Shown piece after piece: positions 45,297 to 56,961 of a DNA stretch of 64,000 nucleotides (its first letter is position 1; every line of letters starts with the position of its first letter). The notes beneath the pieces were generated by a model, which was given only the letters and a program-made list of their open reading frames with translations, made no database searches and had not been told where the DNA came from. The translations under genes were made by a program, and so were the position numbers. The stretch comes from Kitagawia praeruptora (taxonomy: Eukaryota; Streptophyta; Magnoliopsida; Apiales; Apiaceae): positions 75,929,001 through 75,993,000 of the forward strand of contig CM075349.1 of assembly GCA_037693485.1 (NCBI GenBank), given 5' to 3'.

Positions 45297-45812
45297 TGTT
45301 AGAAATGATTGATGAAAACAGTGTTTGGAAGCTAAAGTCAGAAAACAGAGTTTAGCTGGAAGCAGTCAGAGTTTAGTTAAACACTGACTGGAAGCGCAAA
45401 CAGAGTTTGTTAAACTCTGTAACGGTATTGTCTGAAGAGTCAACAGTGTTTAAAGGTTGATGCAAGATAAATATGGAAGCAATATCTTTGAAGATTGGAA
45501 AGCTGTCAAAGAGATTGAGTTGACTTGGAAGACTGAAGCAATCGTGATTGATATCAATTGTATAGCTTGATTTTAGGAGAATCAGTTACTGATTGTATGA
45601 AGCTGTATGTTCTATAAATACAGTTAGGTTAACCCTAGAAGGGTGGTCGAACATTGAGAAATCTTTTGATTGTAACCTAAGCAGCTCTCTGTGATATTTA
45701 CATCACCGAGAGAGGAATTATTAATTCCAAACAGTTTTTAATTGTTAAACAGTGTGTTCTTGTTAAGTTACTCATACAGTATTTGATTACTTATTGTGTA
45801 TTCGACCTAACA
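45297..45812 (+). repeat. 3' LTR of Sirevirus (516 bp)
   Basis: Identical to 21647-22162 except for one base. TATAAATA at 45613-45620. Ends CTAACA, followed by GGCAC. Confidence 0.95.
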
Positions 45813-45817
45813 GGCAC
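45813..45817 (+). repeat. Target-site duplication of the Sirevirus (right)
   Basis: GGCAC, the partner of 21642-21646; copy A sequence continues from 45818 (catgcggacgtaagg), as in C1 from about 13894. Confidence 0.95.
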
Positions 45818-46880
45818 CATGCGGACGTAAGGACGTCTCTTGTAAAGCGTACTACGAAAAAAGAAGTTTCGCTTTTCTTGCGTTACGAAGAAGTCAATGA
45901 ACGAGGGATATAGTAGCTGAACTGGTTCGACGTATACCGAAGACTATATAGTATCCATAGCAAGTGGTAACGACTGACGGGAGGCAACACATGCGTGCTA
46001 ATCAAGCCAAGGAAAATGAGGAATACCGTGCGTATTGATGTTGTCTCAGATTATAGAACACGACCACAAAGTATTCACGGCCCAACGATACAAGGACTCA
46101 ACACGGATACTATGAACAAGGTAGAAGAAGAACGTATAAGTAGTGGGATAGAAATTTTCATTCATAGAACAACCGATAAGGAATACAGGTCGAGGAGAGC
46201 ATGCGTTGAGAAGCAACATTAAAGCGTTGGTGAGACTGCAATAGCCCTAATTTTCGTGAATATTCGAACCTGGATGAAAATTAATTTTATGTATGGATGA
46301 GAAATTTTTGCAATCACGATATGTACGAATTATTAAATGAAGATTTCGAATTGATATTACGCCTTTACGGTGCAGACGAGGGTATGTAAAAGTCATTAGT
46401 TTTTACGAAACCCATTATTTCGAATGGTCAAATTTTATGAGATATCAAAGGAGTATGGGGTGGGAGACTTCGTGATGCTAAAGGTATCCCCCTGAAAAGG
46501 ATTGATGCGGTTTGGTAAGAAAGGGAAGCTAAGTCTAAGGTTTATTGGACCTTCTTAGATTTTGAGGCGTATTGGGAAGTTAGCCTACGAGTTAGCCTTG
46601 CCCCAAGCTTGCAGCAAATTCATAATGTGTTTTATGTGTCTATGTTACGACCCTACCACACCGACTATCGGCATGTGATAGAATACGACCAAGTGGACCT
46701 ACAACCAGACTTGACCTATGTGGAGCAACCCGTGGAAATCATGGATAGAAAAGAACAAGTGCTGAGGAACAAGGTTTTCAAACTAATAAGGAATTGTGAG
46801 AAAATCAAGATGTGGAAGAATCCACCTGGAAGTTGAAAGAGTGAAACAAAGAAGGAGTAACCCCAGTGATTCCTAAACTG
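45818..46880 (+). pseudogene. Copy A: dead gypsy internal region, right part
   Basis: Continuation of 18835-21641 across the Sirevirus. It matches C1 (13890-15070) and, inverted, B (50801-52470). About 120 bp present in C1 between gagac and gaagac (14312-14431) are missing, which removes the buried polypurine tract but leaves the LTR-start fragment from 46237. No long frame is open. Confidence 0.8.
46424..46836 (+). pseudogene. Integrase C-terminus and chromodomain remnant (copy A)
   Basis: Same fragment as 14622-15068, starting MVKFYEISKEYG, with the same 156-codon gap relative to B, but with in-frame stops after KVSP and in the GP(F)EIL block, a 1-bp frameshift before the QQIHNVF block, and a frayed chromodomain C-terminus. 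Sharing the 156-codon gap links A and C1 as closer relatives than either is to B. Confidence 0.78.
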
Positions 46881-46914
46881 ATTCCGGGACGGAATCCTTT
46901 TAAGGAGGGGAGAC
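46881..46914 (+). other. Polypurine tract of copy A
   Basis: gattccgggacggaa then tccttttaaggaggggagac before TGTAAG at 46915. Confidence 0.85.
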
Positions 46915-47397
46915 TGTAAGAACCCAGATTTTCGGTAGAATTAAAACTTTTCTTATTAAGAATAAGTATATACGTGAATAGTGTTTATCATGCATGAATA
47001 GTAATTTATGGATGAATAGTGATTTTGAGGACCAAGAAAATTTTCACGCCATGGTATGGATATTTCGAAGTCATATTAGTGATTCACGGATCAAATAAGT
47101 GTATGTAAAGATGATCGGAATTCAGAAATTCCAATTTGTATTCTGGTGTAATATTTGACCGGGCAGTGAATTATATATTATTATATTCAAGAAATGAGAT
47201 ATTTAATTTGAGGAATTGAGGAGTTAATATTTTGGAATTTTATTATAATTTATTTGAGAATTTAGAACGAAAACCTCTGAGACAGTGAAATGGACGTTCT
47301 AGAAACCGCTGAGATATTAAAACGAGATTAAGCGATTAAGCGAACGGATCATGGATTAAGGATTATACCATGGTGGAGTAATAAAATGCAACGTATG
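46915..47397 (+). repeat. Truncated gypsy LTR start (copy A 3' LTR, first 483 bp)
   Basis: Begins TGTAAGAACCCAG; its first 50 bases resemble the D LTR start, while the part around 47340-47395 resembles LTR1 near 15455-15500. It ends abruptly at 47397, where the inverted B LTR begins, with no TG...CA terminus and no target duplication. Confidence 0.78.
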
Positions 47398-50300
47398 ATC
47401 AGGGACTAAATCATCTCCGGGTAATTCTTCTACTCCTCTTCTGCTGGTGCGGAGTTAATCGGCCAAATTCTTCCCTTTCTGAAAAGTTTTTATAAAGCAA
47501 GAATGAGCTACATAATGCTCAGCAAGTTCACTATTTTGTAAAATAATAATGTGGTTTATTTCGAAAACATTCCCAACTATATGGGTATATATCTCAGATT
47601 TCAAAACATAATTGGACAATGTATGTGCCCGAGTTTGAATAAAACATCTATACTCACTAAGGAGCTTTAGGATAACCTATGAACCCCTTATAAGGTTCCC
47701 ATTTCAATATATCTCAAGTTTGAAAATATATACATATTAATATATCGTTTTCGGCAAAACACTCTACGATTAACATACTGTACAGGGAATACATCATTGC
47801 AAACCTCTATCCTTCCATTAGCTTAGAAGGTTTCTCATACAAAAACATTTCATTCTTTGAAACAATTGCAAGAGTGCACTAACACGTGCCAATCTTTATA
47901 GAAAATCTTGCAGTTCTAGATACTGCACGATGTCAATATTTTCTCATCAAAAACCACACTATCGGCAACTTGGCACTTAGGCCCAAGAAGTAGTGTTTGA
48001 GTATTTTTCCAAAGTGAAGGATGGGACTGGAAGAAAACATAAAAACCTGACAAGGATTGACGATGATCAGTCGCCACATCCAAGTCCAATAATCCGCGGG
48101 TCTTCTCTACTAGTAGAAGGATAGAAACTACATCCGTAACTACCCTTGGGTGAAAACTACATCCGTAATCACCCTCGATGAAAACTACATCCGTAATCAT
48201 CCTTCGGCAACACCTGGGCCGGAATAATAATTGATGGACCGCCTGGCTCACGGCCGCTTACACATCCCGGGAATCGTTCGTCAACGATTCCCACACCTGC
48301 CAGAGTCCCCTTTTTCTTTTCTTTTCAAAAATCATTTTGATAGAAAATTCGAGTAGTTGAAGTTCGACCTCAGTCGACCGATAATTCTTGAAAAAAAACG
48401 TACAAGAAGCAAAACCTGACCGGGGGTTTTCGAAAATGTTTTGAGTTCGAAAGAGTTCGAGTTTGAAAGTATTAAAGGTATCTTGGATTAGCTTTGTTTT
48501 TAAAATAGTGAACAATAATTATTAAATGATATTTTAAGATTTAATATTAATAATTAATAAAATAATTATTTATTAAATAAACTTTTAATCCAAGATAGGG
48601 TTTCGAGTATTTACGAAGATATAATAATAGTTATTTGAATATACGATACCACCCGAATGCCCCTTCGGGTTTTCGCAATGTAGATACGATATAATAATAT
48701 ACCGCTCCCCGGTCAATAGTATATACGGACCGCTACGACCTCTATTGCTAGAGTCGTTGTCCGAAGAAAACATTTCAATCTAAGTTCAAGGGGTAAAAGC
48801 ATACATGTACTTGTTCAATCTCAATTGCATCAATACTTCGATAAACATAGCATTTGATATAATTTGAAAACTACAACACAACAGTGAAAATCCTTGTATA
48901 GGGATAAGTTTTGAAAAGTAAACTTGCCTTGGTTTGGTTGGGGTGGTCGAGCGTGCGAATTCGAACGATCTATACATAAACAATAATCGTTCGTTAGTAC
49001 CTTAACAACTTCTTTCTAATTACGGGGTTTTAAGGGGATACGAAATTAACTTAACGACTACGTCTTATGACACCCTAGCCCCTCTATAGGTCCATGACCT
49101 CACTCGTTTACGCTCGTCACTTACTCGACTTAATTTAGTTACCACGTTCGAACCATAACCACTAACCCTAGAATAATGTTCCACTAATCGACCTTTTTCC
49201 ATTGCGCGAATTTTACTCTAGCATTTTTATAAAATCCAAAAATTCATATTTTAATCCAATTCCTTTTGGGTGGTCTTCACCACTGCATTACCTACGTTCT
49301 CAAATTTTTCCATGATCCCAAATATTTTTTAAGGTGTTTAAACAAGGTTCACAAGGGGGTCACTTTATGCAGTCCATAGTCCAGAAACAAAAATCACTCC
49401 TCCGGCCATAACTAAAAATCCACACATCACCTAGCTATGAATCTTACATATCCAGAAACTACATTCAATTATCTTTCCAACAATATAAGGTAGGACATCA
49501 GGGGACATCATTTGGGTGTTCAAAATCGTGCTACAACACAGATCAAAGTTCCTGGACAAAATCAGCAAGCTCAAATCACTTAGATCAACCATTTTTCATG
49601 CTTCCATAACATAAACACCACTTAAAACACTTAGATCATGACTCATAACACTCATGGAGATATATATATTCACCATAGTCATAAAATTCACCATCTCAAC
49701 ATCAAAACCCAAGATCCATGTTATCCAATACATATACATTCAAGATAACCCCTAAAATGCATGGATCTACTACCATCCTACATGAACAACACATAACCAA
49801 GGGTGGGTTGAGATTTCATACCTTCTTGAGCTCCTAGAGACCTTGTATAAACTTTACACAACTTAGAAACACCTTAGATGGCCTCTTACAACACTCACAA
49901 TGCAAGATCTAAAAGGTAATAAACTTATGTTAGTATTTCTCTAAACTTCCAACAACTATAACTCAAAAACCAATGGATAGAAGGCTTTGAAATTGATACC
50001 ATACCTCTACTAAGATGCAAGGAAGCCTTAGGAATCTTGTTCAAGGTTGTGGATGAAGAAATGGTGGAGAGAAAACCTCTCCCTCTCTCCTAGAGCAGTT
50101 CGGCCGAGAGCTATGTTAATGGGGGGGGAGTGTTTTTCTTGTTTTTGTTTTGTTTGAAATGATAAAAAGAAGGCTAATATGACTTGTATTATTATGGGTG
50201 GTAGAAAGTAATCACATGTTGCCAAGCTAGCCTAGGATGCATCCATGCCCTAGTGTCCCCTAGTACATCATCCACCATGCTAGTCACTATTCATATTTGC

Positions 50301-50767
50301 TTTTATGTCTCCTAGTTCCTTTTTCTAACTATCTAGTTACATGGCACTTGCATGTAATTCCTTTCCTTGTAATATTATTCTTCCACCAATGCTTATTATT
50401 TAATCCTTAATTCGTATCGTATCTTAATTAATCCCTCATAATAATATTTTGTCGCGTAGAGATTTCCCTTATAATTCCTTAAGTACTAATTGTGTAAATT
50501 CCTCTAATGTCCATAATTCCTTGTCATAATCCTTAATAAATCTTTTAACACTCTAATCATTCTCAAATCCCAACTTTTATAAATCACACTAACAATAAGG
50601 CTCTTGCCTTCACAATCTCCCTTTTTATCTTACATAATGAATACAACAACACAGTTTCTCAGACAATCAATTCTATTAATCACCGGGATGACCAGAAAGG
50701 TTCCATATTGACATTGTCACAAGATATTAAATAAAATAAAATATTACCAAAAATTAGGGTTCTTACA
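47398..50767 (-). repeat. 3' LTR of element B (truncated at its U5 side)
   Basis: Minus strand starts TGTAAGAACCC at 50767; corresponds to 57242-60613 of the 5' LTR. The last part (equivalent to 56962-57241) is absent at the junction with copy A. Carries the tandem block 48120-48200 and the CTACTAGTAG/GATCAGTCG block 48059-48120. Confidence 0.9.
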
Positions 50768-50803
50768 GCCTCCCCTCCTTAAAAGGATTCCGTCCCGGAA
50801 TCA
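50768..50803 (-). other. Polypurine tract of element B
   Basis: Minus strand: gattccgggacggaa then tccttttaaggaggggaggc before the LTR. It overlaps the end of the chromodomain frame by a few bases. Confidence 0.85.
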
Positions 50804-51727
50804 GGTTGAAAACAGTTGGGGGTGCTTTTCACGCATTGCGCTTTCTAGTTCCCATGTTGATTCTTCGACATTCTGGTTCCTCCACAAAACTCTCACTAAT
50901 TTGACAACCTTATTCCTCAGCACCTGTTCTTTTCTATCCATAATTTCTACGGGTTGCTCCACATATGTTAAGTCTGGTTGCAGATCCACTTGATCATGTT
51001 CTATCATATGTCGGAAGTCGGTATGGTAGGGTCGTAGCATGGACACATGGAACACATTATGTACTTGCTGTAAGCTCGGAGGTAAAGCCAATTCATAGGC
51101 TAACTTTCCAACTCGTTTCAAGATCTCAAAAGGTCCAATAAATCTCGGGCTTAGTTTCCCCTTCTTACCAAATCTCATCAATCCCTTCCACGGTGATACT
51201 TTTAACATCACAAACTCTCCTACCTCATATTCTTTGTCCTTGCGGGTCTGGTCCGCATACTTCTTCTGTCTGTCTTGGGCCGCTACCAGCCGACCTCTTA
51301 TGAGTTCGATAGTTTCTCTTATCCGTTTGACCAGTTCAGGACCTAAAATCTTCCGCTCTCCTACCTCTTCCCAACACAAGGGAGACCGACATCTCCGTCC
51401 GTACAAAGCTTCATATGGGGGCATGCCTATACTCGCATGGTAACTGTTGTTGTAGGAAAATTCGACCAACGGCAAGTGGTCATCCCAACTTCCCTTAAAA
51501 TCGATGGCACATAATCTCAACATGTCCTCTATGGTCTGGATGGTTCTCTCGCTCTGTCCGTCTGATTGGGGGTGGTATGCAGTACTCATGTCTAACTTGA
51601 TCCCTACACGATCCTGAAAACTCCTCCAGAAACTGGAGTTGAACCTTGGGTCTCTACCAGATACAATGCTCACAGGAACCCCATGCCTTACCACGATCTC
51701 CTTAGATATCTCATGAAATTTGACCAT
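50801..51727 (-). CDS. Integrase core (part), integrase C-terminus and chromodomain fragment, element B
   Basis: An uninterrupted 308-codon frame with ATG at 51727. Residues 11-70 hold the second catalytic Asp (SGRDPRF, D26) and the Glu (DGQSERT, E60) of a D,D,E integrase; the first Asp and the zinc region are missing upstream. Residues 95-120 carry the MPPYEALYGRRCRSP block, 165-240 the GPY/F-type C-terminal domain (RFIGPFEIL, HNVFHVSMLRPY), and 255-308 a Tekay-type chromodomain (PVEIMDRKEQVLRNK, VEESTWELE). It is far better preserved than the rest of B, as if obtained from an autonomous relative. The first codons coincide with the buried LTR-start fragment, so the ATG is probably fortuitous and the protein, if made, would not integrate DNA alone. 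Confidence 0.88.
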   Translation of the reverse strand: MVKFHEISKEIVVRHGVPVSIVSGRDPRFNSSFWRSFQDRVGIKLDMSTAYHPQSDGQSERTIQTIEDMLRLCAIDFKGSWDDHLPLVEFSYNNSYHASIGMPPYEALYGRRCRSPLCWEEVGERKILGPELVKRIRETIELIRGRLVAAQDRQKKYADQTRKDKEYEVGEFVMLKVSPWKGLMRFGKKGKLSPRFIGPFEILKRVGKLAYELALPPSLQQVHNVFHVSMLRPYHTDFRHMIEHDQVDLQPDLTYVEQPVEIMDRKEQVLRNKVVKLVRVLWRNQNVEESTWELESAMREKHPQLFST

Positions 51728-51943
51728 TCAAAATGATGGGCTTCGTAAAAAAAAACTAATGACTTTTACATACACTCGTCTGCACCGTAGAGAAGTAATA
51801 TCAATTCGAAATCTTTATTTAATAATTCGTACATATCGTGATTGCAAAAATTTCTCATCCACCCATAAAATTACTATTCATCCAGGTTTCGAATATTCGC
51901 GAAAATTAGGGTTATTGCAGTCTCCTCTCCTAAAAGGATTCTA
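51728..51943 (-). repeat. Buried polypurine tract plus LTR-start fragment inside pol (element B)
   Basis: Minus strand: gaatccttttaggagagga (about 51922-51940) then tgcaataaccctaat (from 51919) and about 190 bp of LTR-like sequence up to the integrase ATG. Matches 14408-14621 in C1 and 46237-46423 in A. Confidence 0.65.
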
Positions 51944-54900
51944 CCTTAAGAACCTAAGAAAGATAGTTGTGGATACAATTCCAACTTTACCCTTTCCAAC
52001 TCTCAAGTTGACACTTCAACCCTTTTGTTCTCTCACCTTGGTCTCACCAACGCTTTAATGTTGTTCCTCAACGCATACTCTCCTCGACCTGTATTCCTTA
52101 TCGGTTGTTCTATGATTGAAAATTTCCATCCCACTACTTACACGTTCCTCTTCTACCTTGTTCATAGTATCCGTGTTGAGTTCTTGTATTGTTGGCCCGT
52201 GAATACTTTGTGGTCGTGTTTTGTAATCCGAGACAACGTCAATACGCACGGTATTCCTCATATTCCTTCGCTTGATTAGCAGGCATGTGTTGCCTCCCGT
52301 CAACCGTTACCACTTGCCATGGATACTGTATAGTCTTCGGTATACGTCGAACCAGTTCAGCTACTATGTCCCTCGTTCATTGACTTCTTCGTAACGCAAG
52401 AGAAGCGAAACTTCTTCTTTCATAGTGCGCTCTACAGGAGACGTCCTTACGTTCGCATGGCGATGATCGTGATAACAACATTCATTTCATGGATAAGTTT
52501 TTATTCTCGACTGCCCCGTGAAACCTAAGGCACGACACTAAATATAAATTCGATCGTCTGGACAATTCTTCTTCCCTGTCCGTCAGCCACAGATCAAATT
52601 TGTACCTACGCTTAATCTCTTGTTAAATATACATGAAAGCACCTCCAGCCTTCGAGATTTAACCTTAAGTTTTTATCTGACGTACTCGCTGCAGAAGTTT
52701 TATATTGCACCACCATCTCTTCCATATATAAATCGATAATCTTCTAAATGGAAAGTCTCTCGTAGGTAAGTCACTTGGTTCAGCAATTATAAATCAACTA
52801 GGGCCATCTCTTGGGTCGGTCTTTGGCGACCTACTTATGAAATTCATTATAATTCTGCCCACGTTCAAGATTTTCTACAGGCGGAATTAATCCACTAGAT
52901 CTCTATCATTCTGCTTTTAACATGTTGCATTTGTACTTAATAGTTTGCCAAACATTCCCTTAATTCTCTATACATCTTTGTCCTTCCCCATAATTTAGTC
53001 ATTTTCCTCTAACATTATTCTTTATCGTATATACTATATTTTCTTGGTCGATACTAACTAAATTCCAATTTCGAATAATCCCTTCTATAGGTATCGGCCA
53101 CCACACTGGCCTTTCCTGGGTAATAACAAATTTCTCCATCACACTCTCTGCTCCCTTTCGTCACCTTCTCTTTCTTATGTTTAGTTCTAGTATGAAGATA
53201 TACTTATGGCACTTGTGGAAAAATTTCACACTTTTCTCATAAAGTTAACGTCTCAGTTTTATGCGTGAACGCTATCATGACTAATCCCCGACTCACGGTT
53301 AGTACATCCTATCCCGTAACATTTATGTTGTTTAGAAGTATAGGCTATCATCCCCTTTCTACTGCATCAGCACACCTCTTAAACTCTTGAAAGACGCATC
53401 ATCGTGACTCTCAAAGTCCTATTTTTATCATCAAGTATAGTTAACAACGAGGTTGTTGCTAATATCTCATTCCATTCCAAAACTTTGTCTATTAATCCAT
53501 AAAGGCTTCTGACTCATTAGTCCACTCAAACAATACTACCATAATTTTATAAAGTTTATATTAGTGTGAAATGCCAACTTTGGCATAGTACAGAGGTCGA
53601 TCTTGAGTTGGTGAAATTAACCCGCTTTTCAACCTTATCTTTGAAAAACAACTACGCGTTATAACTCGTCAACAATTCCTACATCTCCGGTTAGAGGTAT
53701 CGATTCTCGATGGTATATGTAAGATGTCATACGCTCATCCTCTTTCACAACTGGCACCAATCAGACTGAGGCCTGCATGCTGCTGCGATTCCCAATAAAC
53801 TTGATTAGGTGGTAATCTCGAAAGATCATTGGCATATCTCCATACATCCATTTGCTATTAGGGGCCTTTTAAACTTCATGTCTCTCTATGTGCCTCAATC
53901 CCTTTAAGCTAAGTAAAGCTTCACATTCTTGCCACGATATTTCTTCCTTTCTTGTCCATCTCACTTCCATGTTAGTTTCCTCTAAGGATATGTCTTACAT
54001 CGCAATCGATTTGCATTTCTTGGATCAGGAAAAGGCTTGGTAATTCCAGAATTCATTAATATAACATCCTGGAAACGATTGGTAGGAGCGTACTCCCAAC
54101 CACCTCATCATTTCTTATAACCTTCCTCAAACTAATATTAAAGGCCCTGTGGTATGCCCCGACATGTTATTCCCATTTTAAATAATTAGGCATAACGCTC
54201 TGGCTGCACAATTACAACATTTGGTTTTTGATCTCATATTGGTGCAACGGTTCACAATTGTACCTCCCGTTCACCTTAGAGTAATCACTTTTGAAAGGAA
54301 TGGTTTCAAAATAACAAGGTCCAATAGATAATTTCAATAAGAATCCCACATTGGATGTTCCAAGAATGTTGATGGTTCCAAATACTAGGAGTCTCGATTT
54401 TCGGAGATGTAAGGATGGACAAAAAGAATACACAAGGTTTATTCCTTCATGTCCTGATAATTTTGTAATATGATATCATAGAGAATGTTGCACGAGGGCA
54501 ATGATTGTTGGATACAAAAGTCATAAAGACGATCTTTATACAATTCTTACATCTGGTGAATACTTTTCCTCTTGAAAAATAGAGGATCTAAAAAGTCCCA
54601 TTGATAAAGGTCAACCGATCGAAAGAAATTCCACTCTATGACGATAAAAATGAAGCAGTTTATCATTCAAGTAATCTATGGTTTCAAATGAATATTCATT
54701 ATAGGAATGAAAGAACAGAATATTCAAGTGACATAAAGTCTGATACGAAGATGGGTAGAATTCAAGTTGAGTGGACGACCTCACTAGGTCTCAATCAAGT
54801 CATTCGTCAATACTTTCATCATCATACTTTACCACATGCAAAATGCATTGCGGAATTGCTGAATGAATTAAATTGGGAGTTGGACCAGTGAAACAATAAC

Positions 54901-56946
54901 TAGTCCTTTTCAAGAAACACTAGCAACTATCTAGACAAAATTTGCTAGTTCGCCTGTTTGAGACATCACCACTAGCTAGGACAATTAGCTAGGTGTTCTT
55001 CACAACATTACAATTTTGACTAGTTAGAACAATCAACTAGTCATTCATATTGACATATCGACTAGCCAGTTTCAATTGGCTAGAACGGAATTTCAACATC
55101 GTAGCCACTGAAGAAACTTTAGGCTACTCGGACAACGAATGGAAATAAGAAGTTATTAAGTTTGAAGAAGAAAACTATAAAATCTGAAGAGAATGTTCTA
55201 GGTATCGGAACAATCGATAACCTCTCATCAAATATTACTTATCAGTGAAACGGTCCACCCAAGGGTGCCTCCATACACATGCTTTATCAGATCCTACAAT
55301 AGAATTAAATTCGGAATACCAATATCAAAATGATATCCTTACTATGATTTCAATGTACGATGTACAATCTCATCTTGAATAGAAGAAAAGAATTCATGAG
55401 GGATGTCTGGACATTGGATCATCCATGTCCTCGGTAATTTGTTAAATATTTATGAGCTCAACTGAAGAGTGCAAGTATGAAAGAAGCAATCAAATATCAA
55501 TATTCGTTAAGTAATATTCGTCGGTTAATTAAGGAAATATTTGTTGAACATTCAATGGATAATTGAAAGAAAGTGTAAACAGGCCTGAGCCGAACAAGAT
55601 CATCATAAATTTTTGAATAGAATGTTCAAGGATCAAATAAAATTACTTCGGATAAGTCCTGCTTTAGGGAAAGTATATCACTGGTTGTTATTCCACAAGT
55701 TTGAAGTAGAAATCTAGAAGGGTTACCTGATATAAACTAATCGAGGTAACATGGTTAGTGAACAGTTTAAAATGAAGTAGTGCACCAGCCGGTAGTTACC
55801 AAAATAAGTTAATAATCATTCGTGCACCTCATTATCACCATTATGAGGGTAACTCCATCTCTTCGTCTTCGTAATACAAGACACCAACTAGCGCGTCTCT
55901 CAATCATCATCTTAAAGTCATTTATCCAGTTAGGGTTTCACAAATATATCTGTCATTTCCATGCTTTATATTGAAGGCCAAGCTTCACATCATTCCGAGG
56001 ACACCTGCTAGGTCCATAGGGTCCTACTTCGTGCCTTCCGACATGAATCACAAGTGGCCAGTTCCCCCTGGGAACAGATCAAAGAGATCTCTCAGGGATC
56101 TCAATGCAGTCCATAGGTTCAGTGGCGGTGTGTGTGCACGTGAACATACGTTACCAACAATATATAGGTTTACAAGTATATATGCGTAGTCTCTGCTAAA
56201 ATTTCTATCAAAGAATTCCAGTATAGACTCACTGGTCTCTTCTTTTGGTAGACTCTGAGATCACTGTATCGCTCGTTGCAACCATATTCAACTTCACTAG
56301 AGTCGCTTTGTTAATTCTGCTTGTTTGTTCTCTAAGTTGAACTACCATGCTCTAACGTCCGAATCATGCGTGGAATTATCTAGCACGGTCGTCTTTTGAT
56401 AACATTCTCGTATAACACATGTAAAATTCGCCATCAAGGGTAATGGAATCCACAACAACATAGTGACCGACCTTCAGGGAAACCCGTTACTTATCGAAAA
56501 TCGGATCTTATAACCAAAGTAAAAGACTTTCATTAATCCAAGTACTAAGTACTCCTAATTATGTAGGGAAGTCCAAACTTCTTGATTCTTAAAATGCCGC
56601 CTCCTAAACTGTGGAGGAATATGGGCCACAAGATTTATGCCAGCCTAGTCATCCGATCATATTGGCAATATCGCGTCTACCTCAGCTACTCTCGAGATTT
56701 CGCTCTGCTTCCTATATCATTACCTATGATAGGTCATGTACGACTCTCAAATCTCTATTCATCATTCTGAAGGTCTCTAGGGATTCTATCGACCCTAGAA
56801 TAATATCTTTAGTAACACTCCAGTCCATTCTACTCACCGGTACCTCTTCCGGTAGTCCAATCATAAGTTTACTACGATCTCTTAAGTCATTCCCCTACTT
56901 AGACTTAACCCTCAACACTCTCGTTTCTGAGTACTGTAACTTATCT
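51944..56946 (-). pseudogene. Dead internal region of element B
   Basis: Minus-strand gag-pol remnants without a long frame. Inverse of copy A: integrase core remnants about 52640-52870, the RNase H end (GKASVVAD-like) about 53090-53125, the CTAG cluster 54895-55086. The stretch 55320-56946, between the primer site and the part shared with A, is present only here; it should hold leader, accessory ORF and gag, but I cannot recognise them. Plus-strand ORFs here (54601-54891, 56582-56952) have no domain. Confidence 0.7.
54895..55086 (-). repeat. CTAG-rich cluster in element B
   Basis: Inverted counterpart of 19069-19256, again with about a dozen CTAG tetramers (ACTAGT, CTAGCTAG forms). Confidence 0.6.
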
Positions 56947-56957
56947 CTCTGATACCA
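56947..56957 (-). other. Primer binding site of element B
   Basis: Minus strand TGGTATCAGAG, four bases (TTTC) after the LTR end GGCGCCACA; same geometry as element D. Confidence 0.85.
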
Positions 56958-56961
56958 TTTC

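Larger units (their letters stand above)
21647..45812 (+). mobile_element. Sirevirus-like Ty1/copia LTR retrotransposon with env-like ORF, carrying nested element P
   Basis: Bounded by 516-bp LTRs (21647-22162 and 45297-45812) that differ at one base, and by the 5-bp duplication GGCAC. Order: LTR, initiator-Met primer site, gag, pol (protease, integrase, reverse transcriptase, RNase H in copia order), a 1.9-kb spacer, a very long extra ORF, polypurine tract, LTR. Large size (about 12.3 kb without element P), the [12 protein letters not shown] reverse-transcriptase block and the post-pol ORF fit the Sirevirus/Maximus lineage. It inserted recently into gypsy copy A and was then hit by P in gag. 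Loss of the RNase H C-terminus and a TAG in the extra ORF argue that this copy is not autonomous now. Confidence 0.93.

Noticed and set aside
47916..48251. ORF of 111 codons found in three LTRs (also 57760-58095 and 17695-18051)
   Set aside because: Conserved only because the LTRs are related; it starts at a non-ATG codon in LTR1 and consists largely of the tandem ATTACGGATGTAG repeat translated.
54601..54891. 96-codon plus-strand ORF in the B interior
   Set aside because: Antisense to degenerate gypsy sequence that is also present, broken, in copy A; no domain recognised.
56582..56770. Plus-strand ORF starting MPPP, resembling a gag start
   Set aside because: Element B lies on the minus strand; the rest of the frame has no gag core or zinc knuckle.
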